Shown piece by piece: positions 1 to 6,375 of a stretch of 11,512 nucleotides of DNA (within the stretch, counting starts at the first letter, position 1; each line of letters opens with the position of its first letter). This stretch comes from an uncultured Terrimonas sp. (lineage in GTDB: Bacteria; Bacteroidota; Bacteroidia; Chitinophagales; Chitinophagaceae). The translations under genes were made by a program, and so were the position numbers. The notes under the pieces are model-generated. The model worked only from the letters and a program-made list of their open reading frames with translations, was not told the origin of the DNA and did no database searches. Location: the NCBI GenBank assembly GCA_946886925.1, contig CAMPJQ010000039.1:1-11512 (forward strand). Direction: 5' to 3'.

Positions 1-271
1 AAGCTGAATATTCATTATAATAAAGGATTATTTTCTGAAAGGCGGACCCGCGTTTGAAAAAAACCTGTGCTGTATAGAAACAGTAGTGCTTGTCTATTCC
101 CTCAAGCCCGGAAACGAAAAATTTAGGATTGTATGATGAATTGATCAGGTTGACAACGGAGTCAGTTTTAGTCTTTTCAACTAAGAACGCTTCGCTTATC
201 GGTTGCCCCAACAGCCCTAAATGCAATATGCAGGAAAGTAAACTTCCTATAAGTACAATTTTAGTCCTCAT
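1..271 (-). CDS. Secreted protein of unknown function, 5' part only
   Basis: The minus strand reads openly from an ATG at 269-271 to the window edge, giving 90 residues with the C-terminus missing. The first 23 residues form a signal peptide: MRTK, then a hydrophobic stretch ending in LHLGLLG, followed by QPISEAF. A cut before that Gln would be normal for Bacteroidota exported proteins. A Cys at residue 14 follows LLS but sits inside the hydrophobic core, so a lipoprotein is less likely. The visible mature part has a GLEGIDKHYCFY segment and shows no domain I recognise. The gene lies downstream of the M1 peptidase on the same strand, separated from it by a strong hairpin, so it is probably a separate transcription unit. 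Reality of the gene is likely; its function is unknown. Confidence 0.6.
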   Translation of the reverse strand, partial: MRTKIVLIGSLLSCILHLGLLGQPISEAFLVEKTKTDSVVNLINSSYNPKFFVSGLEGIDKHYCFYTAQVFFKRGSAFQKIILYYNEYSA

Positions 272-301
272 AAAAGTTCAATTATACAACAACCTGAGAA
301 T

Positions 302-354
302 AAACCTGTTAGGTCTGCTCAGCCCCGTAGCAACCCGGCAGACCTTACAGGTTT
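302..354 (-). terminator. Long hairpin at the 3' end of the M1 peptidase gene
   Basis: Two 17-base arms at 302-318 and 338-354 are inverted repeats with one mismatch, enclosing a 19-base loop. The minus-strand arm starts AAACCTGTAAGGTCTGC. The peptidase stop codon (345-347) and its last codons lie inside this arm. On the minus strand the second arm ends in GGTTTATTCT, only moderately U-rich. A Rho-independent terminator or an mRNA 3'-end stabiliser is therefore inferred, not proven. Hairpins built on an AACCTGT/ACAGGTT core are, from memory, common between Bacteroidota genes. Confidence 0.6.
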
Positions 355-2657
355 TTGCCCTGCTTCTGCATTGCGTTTCCGCCGCTGCTGGCGCCTCTTG
401 CCGGGCCCTGCGCAGCTTTAAATAACTGAAATTTGCTTGGCAGTTCTTTTACAGGCCACATATTATTGCCTTCCTCAATATCAGCGGTTTCCCTGTAGGG
501 ATCAACTTTTATTGCAGTCACTTCTTTATCCTTAATAAATACTTTGGTGAATTTTTCCTCATTCAAACGCCATACGGTTACGGGAACACGATCGGTTTCC
601 TTGGTGCCATCCTTATATGTCCATTCAATAACCACAGGCATTACCATGCCTCCTTTATTGGAAAAGCTGAGCTCATAAAATTGCTTACCAGCCCACTTCT
701 TACTATTCACTTCATCTTTAACGAGCAGGGCGTCCTGCTTTTCCCGTTTCATTTTTTCATCGGCACCGCGATTGTAATAATAAAAATCACGAAGTGTAGT
801 ATCGGAGTCAGTATAAAATTGAATGCTTTTATCTTCTTTATTTCTTTGCTGCCCGATATGCGTAAAAGACTCTCTCGTTAATGCCTGCGTATTCTGAGGA
901 TCATCCGATTTGTACCATTTTACACTGTCAAGCGCAATATCCACGGGTTCGGTACCAAACCACCATCCTCGCCAAAACCAGTCTAAGTCTACTCCGCTGG
1001 CATCTTCCATTGTTCTGAACAAATCGGCAGGCGTTGGGTGTTTAAAAGCCCATCGCCGGGCATACTGCTTAAATGCATAGTCAAACAATTCCCTGCCCAT
1101 AATGGTTTCGCGTAAAATATTTAAACCTGTAGCCGCTTTGGCATAAGCATTCCACCCAACACTCAGAACATTATCACCCATTGTCATAATAGGTTCAAGA
1201 CTGTTCTTTGGCTGCTTCATATAATCGGTGATAAGATAAGCGGGACCGCGGCGCGAAGGATAATTGTTATCAAATTCCTGCTCGGTAAGGAACTGGCAAA
1301 ACGTATTCAGCCCCTCATCCATCCACCACCATTGCCTTTCATCGCTGTTCACAATCATGGGAAAGAAATTATGTCCCACTTCATGAATGATCACGCTGAT
1401 CATTCCGTACTTAATCGCTTCACTGTACGTGCCATCGGCTTCAGTGCGACCGTAGTTAAAACAAATCATCGGGTATTCCATGCCGCTGGAGGCTTCCACC
1501 GAAATGGCTACCGGGTAAGGATAGGGTATAGTATGTTTCGAATATGTTTTAATGGTATGCGCAACTGCTTTGGTAGAATATTTATTATACAAATTATATG
1601 CTTCCTTAGGATAATAGCTCATCGCCATTATTTTTTTTCCTTCAATGTTTACCGGCATAGCATCCCAAATAAATTTACGTGAAGCAGTCCATGCAAAATC
1701 CCGTACGTTTTCCGCCTCGTATATCCATATTTTCTTTTCCCTACTTTTATCTTTTTCGTTGTTAACCGCTTCAGCTAAGGTGGCAATTTCCAAAGGCTTT
1801 TCAGCGGTTTGGGCCTGTTGCCATTTTTTTAGTTGTGCGGAGCTTAATACCTGGTTATAATTACGGCATTGCCCGGTAGCCGCCACCATATGATCGGCAG
1901 GCACTGTCATTTTTACTTTAAAATTGCCAAAGGTTAATGCAAATTCGGCCCCTCCTGCAAACTGCAGATTCTGCCATCCCTGGAAATCGGAGTATACAGC
2001 CATGCGCGGATACCATTGGCTCATCGTAAATACATAGTTACCATCACCTGGAAAAAATTCATATCCACCGCGGCCCATTTGATAAGTGCGGTCGGGAATT
2101 TTATAATTCCATTCTAACTTGAAAACAAATTTTTGCCCGGGCTGTAAAGCAGTGGCCAGGTCAATACGCATCATGGTTTGATTGATGGTATAGGACAATG
2201 CCCTGCCAGATGATTCGGCACGCGTAATTTTTATTCCATAGCCATCCATTTTGCGCCAGGGCTCCAGGTCTGTCAAATCCCTGTCGTTCATTTGAGGCTT
2301 CATAGCGGAACGGTTATTGCGATTATTATCACTGTTGGCATCGTGAATGTTTTCATCTAATTGTAACCACAAATAGCTTAAAGGATCCGGCGAATTATTA
2401 TAATAGGTTATGGTTTCCGTGCCTGTAAGCGTAAGGTCATTTTCATCTAATTCACAACTGATATCATAATCAGCACGTTGTTGCCAGTATTTTGAACCGG
2501 GCGCGCCACTTGCCGTGCGGTATTCATTGGGTGTAGGCAGCAAATAGCTCAATTGTTCAAAACGGTTACCATGGTCGGAACCGGGATTATTAAGATGTTG
2601 CGCATGAAGAGCACTGCATATTACCAGCAGCACACAACCAAACAAGATTTTATTCAT
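345..2657 (-). CDS. M1-family zinc metallopeptidase (aminopeptidase N-like), secreted
   Basis: This 770-residue protein is an M1 (gluzincin) metallopeptidase expected to remove N-terminal residues from peptides outside the cytoplasm. The zinc site is explicit: HEVGH at residues 425-429 and the third ligand Glu at 448, exactly 18 residues after the second His. The exopeptidase motif appears as GMEYP at 392-396, and a candidate catalytic Tyr lies near 505 (WNAYAKAATG). A signal peptide (MNKILFGCVLLVICSALHAQ) precedes HLNN. I chose the ATG at 2655-2657. ATG at 2661-2663 is equally possible, but the longest frame, to 2726, would add a charged stretch before the signal peptide and overlap the upstream gene. 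The C-terminal tail, after about residue 745, is Gly/Ala/Gln-rich and ends inside a hairpin. It follows the HupE-like gene by 46 bases and is probably co-transcribed. Family certain; substrate unknown. Confidence 0.93.
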   Translation of the reverse strand: MNKILFGCVLLVICSALHAQHLNNPGSDHGNRFEQLSYLLPTPNEYRTASGAPGSKYWQQRADYDISCELDENDLTLTGTETITYYNNSPDPLSYLWLQLDENIHDANSDNNRNNRSAMKPQMNDRDLTDLEPWRKMDGYGIKITRAESSGRALSYTINQTMMRIDLATALQPGQKFVFKLEWNYKIPDRTYQMGRGGYEFFPGDGNYVFTMSQWYPRMAVYSDFQGWQNLQFAGGAEFALTFGNFKVKMTVPADHMVAATGQCRNYNQVLSSAQLKKWQQAQTAEKPLEIATLAEAVNNEKDKSREKKIWIYEAENVRDFAWTASRKFIWDAMPVNIEGKKIMAMSYYPKEAYNLYNKYSTKAVAHTIKTYSKHTIPYPYPVAISVEASSGMEYPMICFNYGRTEADGTYSEAIKYGMISVIIHEVGHNFFPMIVNSDERQWWWMDEGLNTFCQFLTEQEFDNNYPSRRGPAYLITDYMKQPKNSLEPIMTMGDNVLSVGWNAYAKAATGLNILRETIMGRELFDYAFKQYARRWAFKHPTPADLFRTMEDASGVDLDWFWRGWWFGTEPVDIALDSVKWYKSDDPQNTQALTRESFTHIGQQRNKEDKSIQFYTDSDTTLRDFYYYNRGADEKMKREKQDALLVKDEVNSKKWAGKQFYELSFSNKGGMVMPVVIEWTYKDGTKETDRVPVTVWRLNEEKFTKVFIKDKEVTAIKVDPYRETADIEEGNNMWPVKELPSKFQLFKAAQGPARGASSGGNAMQKQGKNL

Positions 2658-2703
2658 CAACATGTATTTTTGTTTTCTTAATGAGAAAGATTTAAAAACA
2701 GGT

Positions 2704-3285
2704 TTACAATACAGCCGCTCTTTCAACAGCCATTAATACGGCAATAGCGAAAATCCCTCCTGAAATAAACAGCAGCCATTCTCTTCGCGGTGTTTTAAAA
2801 ATGTTTACAAATATAAATGCCATAAGCATAACAACCAGCACAATGAGCAACTGGCCGATCTCAAGTCCGATGTTAAAAGCCAGCAATTGCGTAAAAATAC
2901 TTTCATCTTTCCCCATCATGCTGCGCAGATAATTGGAAAAACCCATGCCATGTATCAATCCAAAGATGAGCGCTGAAGCATAACGTATATTGATCTTTTT
3001 AAAATTGAATTGCTTTACTGCTATATTCTCTATCGCAGTAATTACGATAGTAACCGGAATTAAAAACTCTATCCACGAACTGGATACCAGTATCTTGTTG
3101 GATATGCTTAGTGCCAGTGTAGCGGAATGCCCAATGGTAAACGCGGTGATCAGCACCAATACTTTACGCCAGTCTTTCAGCAGGTAGGGCAAACAAAGCG
3201 CCGCAACAAATAAAATATGATCATACCCCCTGATATCAGTTATATGGTAAATGCCTTCCCTGAAATAAAATAAAAAATCATTCAT
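2704..3285 (-). CDS. HupE/UreJ-family polytopic membrane protein
   Basis: This 193-residue protein is almost entirely hydrophobic, with about five to six membrane segments (roughly 22-37, 42-60, 72-90, 102-118, 134-160, 168-188). It carries the motifs of the HupE/UreJ family (UreJ_2 branch): GYDH at 20-23, FTIGHS at 49-54, Glu73 and Glu86, GLIHGMG at 109-115, and FNIGLEIGQ at 137-145. His, Asp and Glu inside or at the edge of membrane helices fit a metal-ion permease. Classical HupE and UreJ are linked to nickel supply for hydrogenase and urease, but neither enzyme is visible here, so the substrate is open. The ATG at 3285 is the only sensible start. It is divergent from the DUF6702-like gene and upstream of the M1 peptidase. 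Family call good, function uncertain. Confidence 0.85.
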   Translation of the reverse strand: MNDFLFYFREGIYHITDIRGYDHILFVAALCLPYLLKDWRKVLVLITAFTIGHSATLALSISNKILVSSSWIEFLIPVTIVITAIENIAVKQFNFKKINIRYASALIFGLIHGMGFSNYLRSMMGKDESIFTQLLAFNIGLEIGQLLIVLVVMLMAFIFVNIFKTPRREWLLFISGGIFAIAVLMAVERAAVL

Positions 3286-3316
3286 CTAGGCAAATCTCTG
3301 TGATACCAAAGAAATA

Positions 3317-3347
3317 TTAAAATAAATCAGACTTTTGTATCTACAAA
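3317..3347 (-). promoter_or_regulatory. Putative Bacteroidota-type promoter for the HupE-peptidase unit
   Basis: On the minus strand a TTTG (3344-3347) is followed, after exactly 19 bases, by TATTTTAA (3317-3324). This resembles the Bacteroidota -33 TTTG / -7 TAnnTTTG promoter, with the last two bases of the -7 box mismatched. The start codon lies 31 bases downstream. On the plus strand, GACTTTTG at 3330-3337 differs by one base from a -7 box and could serve the divergent DUF6702-like gene (start 3363), but it has no good -33 partner. The two signals overlap within the 77-base divergent spacer. Pattern only. Confidence 0.33.
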
Positions 3348-3362
3348 AAAATACGATGCCCG

Positions 3363-3881
3363 ATGGCTATATACAAGTGGTTATTGCTTTTTCCCTTTCT
3401 TATAACAGGAAATTTATTTTCACACCCCACCTACAAGGGATCTCATCCATATTACGTGAGCGTAACAGAAATAGAGTACAACACTGCCGCCAAAGAGATA
3501 CAGATTGCCTGCAAAATATTTACGGATGATTTTGAGCAGGCTTTAAAAGGAATGTATCATACAAAAATTGACCTGTATCATCCACAGGACAAAGTGTTAT
3601 TGGACAAACAGATTAAAGGATATATTCAGAAACACTTTCATTTAAAAGCAGATGATAAAACTGTGAATCTCAATTTTATAGGCTATGAAATTGAAGGAGA
3701 GGCCGCCTGGTGCTTTTTTTCGGCAGGCAATATTACGGCAGTAAAAAACATTGAGGTTTTCAATGACCTTTTGTACGAATACAAAAAAGAGCAGGTAAAC
3801 ATGATGCATACTAAAGTTAATGGTAGCCGGAAAAGCGGGAGACTCTCTTACCCGGATACCAGTATAAAATTTTCATTTTAG
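3363..3881 (+). CDS. DUF6702-like secreted protein
   Basis: This 172-residue exported protein begins MAIYKWLLLFPFLITGNLFS, a signal peptide. Cleavage after Ser20 would leave His21 as the mature N-terminus. The region HPYYVSVTEIEYN (28-40), then CKIFTDDFEQAL (50-61), WCFFS (116-120) and a C-terminal half with a QVNMMH stretch match what I remember of the DUF6702 family, small extracytoplasmic beta-rich proteins of Bacteroidota. No catalytic motif is evident. His is frequent (H21, H28, H66, H73, H91, H93, H149). I chose the ATG at 3363; an ATG at 3356 is out of frame. It is divergent from the HupE/UreJ-like gene, which suggests joint work, perhaps as the extracytoplasmic partner of the membrane protein. 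That role is inference. Confidence 0.78.
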   Translation: MAIYKWLLLFPFLITGNLFSHPTYKGSHPYYVSVTEIEYNTAAKEIQIACKIFTDDFEQALKGMYHTKIDLYHPQDKVLLDKQIKGYIQKHFHLKADDKTVNLNFIGYEIEGEAAWCFFSAGNITAVKNIEVFNDLLYEYKKEQVNMMHTKVNGSRKSGRLSYPDTSIKFSF

Positions 3882-3909
3882 CTGGTGTGCAGAACGAATA
3901 ATTTTGGAC

Positions 3910-3935
3910 CCTGCAACCTGTAACCTGCAATCCTG
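3910..3935. repeat. Short heptamer tandem repeat (CCTGCAA type)
   Basis: Three in-phase 7-base units, CCTGCAA, CCTGTAA and CCTGCAA (3910-3930), are followed by a degenerate TCCTG. They sit in the 217-base spacer between the DUF6702-like gene and the sigma factor gene, which otherwise shows no gene. The unit is more GC-rich than the surrounding spacer. It is seen directly; its role is unknown. Confidence 0.6.
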
Positions 3936-4098
3936 TTCCACCCAACCCTTCAGCCACATCCAGCCGTATATGCTCTATGTAACTATCGCATGTTTAAATA
4001 GTGTTATAATCGTTTAAAAACAGGTCAATGTGCATGGTATAAAGAAATAATGTTTTTATCTTACCCATTGAAACAATAGATGCCTTAAAAAACCGGGC

Positions 4099-4680
4099 AT
4101 GATTGTGGCAGGAATAAAACAATCAACAAAACAATTGAACAGTACCCCTGCAGATATTGACCTTATTAACGGGTGCATTGATAACGACCGCAAGGCACAG
4201 GAACGTTTATATAAACAGTTCTACGCGTCCATGATGTCTGTTTGTATACGTTACACACATATTGAAGATGATGCAATAGAAGTATTGCATAATGGTTTTT
4301 TGAAAGTGTATAAAAATATGCACAGGTTCGATCCGGTTAAAGCCAGCTTATATACCTGGATAAGAAGCATCATGATTCACAGCGCTATAGATTTTATACG
4401 ACAAAATACCAAACACAGCAGGCAACTTGAACTAGACCAGGCCACTGAGCCATATATTGACAGTGAAGCTGTTGATAGATTAAACGCGCAGGAATTGCTT
4501 CATTTGATAAGAAAACTGCCGCCTGCCACCCAAACCGTTTTTAATCTGTATATAATAGAAGGTTTTACACATAAGGAAGTAGGCACAATGATGGGGATTA
4601 GCGAAGGCACCAGTAAATGGCACCTGAGTGAAGCAAGGCGACTGATGCAGAAATTCTTAAAAACCTTGCATGTAGTATAA
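4099..4680 (+). CDS. ECF-type RNA polymerase sigma-70 factor
   Basis: This 193-residue protein has the two-domain layout of extracytoplasmic-function sigma factors, which direct RNA polymerase to a small set of promoters. Region 2 lies at about 33-103: ERLYKQFYASMMSVCIRY, then LHNGFLKVYKNMHRFD, and YTWIRSIMIHSAIDFIRQ, the conserved -10 recognition and core-binding part. Region 4 lies at about 132-185, with LPPATQTVFNLYIIEGFTH leading into the helix-turn-helix HKEVGTMMGISEGTSKWHLS that contacts the -35 or -33 element. Regions 1.1 and 3 are absent, as expected. The ATG at 4099 gives an N-terminal extension of about 20 residues, normal for Bacteroidota family members. Its stop overlaps the start of the next gene (ATAATG), so the two are translationally coupled and the partner is probably its anti-sigma. 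Target genes are not shown by the sequence. Confidence 0.93.
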   Translation: MIVAGIKQSTKQLNSTPADIDLINGCIDNDRKAQERLYKQFYASMMSVCIRYTHIEDDAIEVLHNGFLKVYKNMHRFDPVKASLYTWIRSIMIHSAIDFIRQNTKHSRQLELDQATEPYIDSEAVDRLNAQELLHLIRKLPPATQTVFNLYIIEGFTHKEVGTMMGISEGTSKWHLSEARRLMQKFLKTLHVV

Positions 4681-6302
4681 TGAACCGGAAACTACCATAC
4701 GAAAAACGAATTGCGGAAAAACTGCAGCATTTGCAGTTACCCGATCGGGAAATCACATGGCGGCAAATGAAAACAAAGCTTGACCGTGAGATGCTCACGC
4801 CTGAAAAAGGTGAGAAGGGAGGTGGCGGTAAATGGTGGTGGCTGGGTAGCATCATTATTATAATGTCGGCTGGAATATGGATGACTATCAACACGGTGGC
4901 GGGTGATAATGAAATTATAGCGTCAGGCGACACGGGAAGTATTGAACTCATTTCACCGGAACCTGCAAATACTATTGACTATAATTCCGCTTCACAGCTA
5001 ACGATTAATATCACAGATAAAAATAGCATTAGTGAAACAACCGGAGATGTTAAAAACATAACAAAATCTGATGTAAAAGAAAAAACAACAGGAGCATTAT
5101 TAAATGATGACAAAATAGTTCACAATGTCAACCCAAAAAAACCGACCGCTTTAACTAACAACGACAATCTGTTTGTCGCAGCTTTACACAAACACATGCT
5201 TAAAAACAAAGCAGGTGTTAATGCAGGCTCAAATCAAGATAGTGAATCAGGCAGGGTAGTGCAGCTTAACATGCTTCCCGAAACTAAAGCCAATCAACAA
5301 AAAATATCTGCAGTTGATGATCATAAAATTGAAGCAGGCAATGAATCTGCTTCAGCTATCATTAATAATAACAAAAGCAATATTGCTGATAAAATAACCT
5401 CAGCAACGGGATATGCTTCGGTTCATACAGAAAATTCCGGTTACAGCAGCCGAAAAAATATTATTAAATCTGCACGCCGCAGTGAAGCGGGAATATTAAC
5501 TATTCCTGCTTATGTTTTTACCTTGCCCGATGTAAGTGCCAAAAGGAAGTCGCTGCTTCGCGCAATAAAGCGCCAGGAAAGAAAAGAAGAGAAAGAATTG
5601 GCCAAGTCTTACAGAACCTATCATTCCTTTTGGGGCGAAACAACAGATCGCTGGTTTGCAGCAGGCATAGCGCCTTATCAGAACATTGCTATTGCTTCTC
5701 AGCACACATTTAATTACAATTCTGCAGCGGGCAAAAATATCATCACGGATTATATTCCTTCGCCTTACCTGCAACTGCATGTAACCAACAGGATATACCT
5801 GTTAAGCGAGTTCCAGTTTAATGCGCCACAGGCCACGCCATCCCTGTTGTTGTCGCATAAAGAATTAACTGTTCCTTCGGGTAATGCAGGCTACACAGAA
5901 AATATTTACCTGCGCAAATTGTATTATTTTAATATGCCGGTAAGCTTTTATTACAGCCCGGTTAAGAATTTTTATGTAGGCAGCGGATTGCAGTTTTCGT
6001 CATTCAACAGCGGATTGGCGGACATAGAACAACGCACATCCGGTAATACCCTGCTGCGTTCAGAAACCATTAAACTAAAAGATGATTCTTTGTCGTCAAA
6101 AATCAATGGATCCGAATGGCGTTACCTCTTTGATGCCAATTACTATTACGACCGCTTTATGTTCGGATTCCGTTACAACCAGGCTTTAAACAATTTTGTT
6201 GACCTGCGCATCAATAACATCTTACCTCCTACACAGGCGCGCAACCAGGCTTTTCAATTTTACATCAGGTATAACCTTGTGGTAAGCGACAGGAAAAAAT
6301 AA
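4680..6302 (+). CDS. Dual membrane-spanning anti-sigma factor-like protein (IM helix, disordered linker, OM barrel)
   Basis: This 540-residue protein probably holds the upstream ECF sigma factor inactive and reports the state of the outer membrane. Residues 1-45 are charged and lack a signal peptide: YEKRIAEKLQHLQLPD and ITWRQMKTKLDREM resemble the short N-terminal anti-sigma segments of Bacteroidota proteins encoded next to ECF sigma genes. Residues 51-71 (KWWWLGSIIIIMSAGIWMTI region) are a single transmembrane helix preceded by a Gly-rich, basic turn. Residues 75-285 are Asn/Ser/Lys/Thr-rich, without hydrophobic core, hence likely disordered. Residues 288-310 are a highly charged helix. Residues 318-536 show alternating aromatic strands (YLQLHVTNRIYLLSEFQF, LYYFNMPVSFYYSP, FYVGSGLQFSSF, YYYDRFMFGFRYN, AFQFYIRYNLVV) as in small outer-membrane barrels. 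The order matches the Dma class described in Bacteroides thetaiotaomicron. Assignment is by architecture; a PorT-like barrel protein is the usual automatic label. Confidence 0.75.
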   Translation: MNRKLPYEKRIAEKLQHLQLPDREITWRQMKTKLDREMLTPEKGEKGGGGKWWWLGSIIIIMSAGIWMTINTVAGDNEIIASGDTGSIELISPEPANTIDYNSASQLTINITDKNSISETTGDVKNITKSDVKEKTTGALLNDDKIVHNVNPKKPTALTNNDNLFVAALHKHMLKNKAGVNAGSNQDSESGRVVQLNMLPETKANQQKISAVDDHKIEAGNESASAIINNNKSNIADKITSATGYASVHTENSGYSSRKNIIKSARRSEAGILTIPAYVFTLPDVSAKRKSLLRAIKRQERKEEKELAKSYRTYHSFWGETTDRWFAAGIAPYQNIAIASQHTFNYNSAAGKNIITDYIPSPYLQLHVTNRIYLLSEFQFNAPQATPSLLLSHKELTVPSGNAGYTENIYLRKLYYFNMPVSFYYSPVKNFYVGSGLQFSSFNSGLADIEQRTSGNTLLRSETIKLKDDSLSSKINGSEWRYLFDANYYYDRFMFGFRYNQALNNFVDLRINNILPPTQARNQAFQFYIRYNLVVSDRKK

Positions 6303-6324
6303 ATACATTTACTATTAGCTGTCC

Positions 6325-6375
6325 AAAGCCGGGGCGTAATCGAAAGATTAAGGAAAAAATCATTTCCGGCCTTTT
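6325..6375. terminator. Nested hairpin between convergent genes, possible bidirectional terminator
   Basis: An outer stem pairs AAAGCCGG (6325-6332) with CCGGCCTTT (6366-6374), leaving one bulged C, and is followed by T on the plus strand. Inside it a perfect 5-base stem, TAATC/GATTA (6337-6350), carries a GAAA tetraloop of the GNRA type. The structure starts 23 bases after the anti-sigma stop and runs into the last codons of the convergent GH43 gene. Termination on both strands is a plausible inference, but the U-tracts are short. Confidence 0.4.

Noticed and set aside
90..425. 111-codon plus-strand open frame at the left end
   Set aside because: It runs antisense to the better-supported secreted protein and through the peptidase terminator hairpin, and its product looks like random translation.
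2658..2726. N-terminal extension of the M1 peptidase up to the ATG at 2726
   Set aside because: It would put about 20 charged residues before a normal signal peptide and overlap the upstream gene. The internal ATGs at 2657 or 2663 fit an exported protein better.
3990..4016. TTTAAA boxes flanking a 14-base spacer upstream of the sigma gene, considered as an operator
   Set aside because: TTTAAA is self-complementary and common in AT-rich spacers, so two copies are not meaningful.
4598..4951. 117-codon minus-strand open frame across the sigma/anti-sigma junction
   Set aside because: It is antisense to two well-supported coupled genes and shows no protein features.
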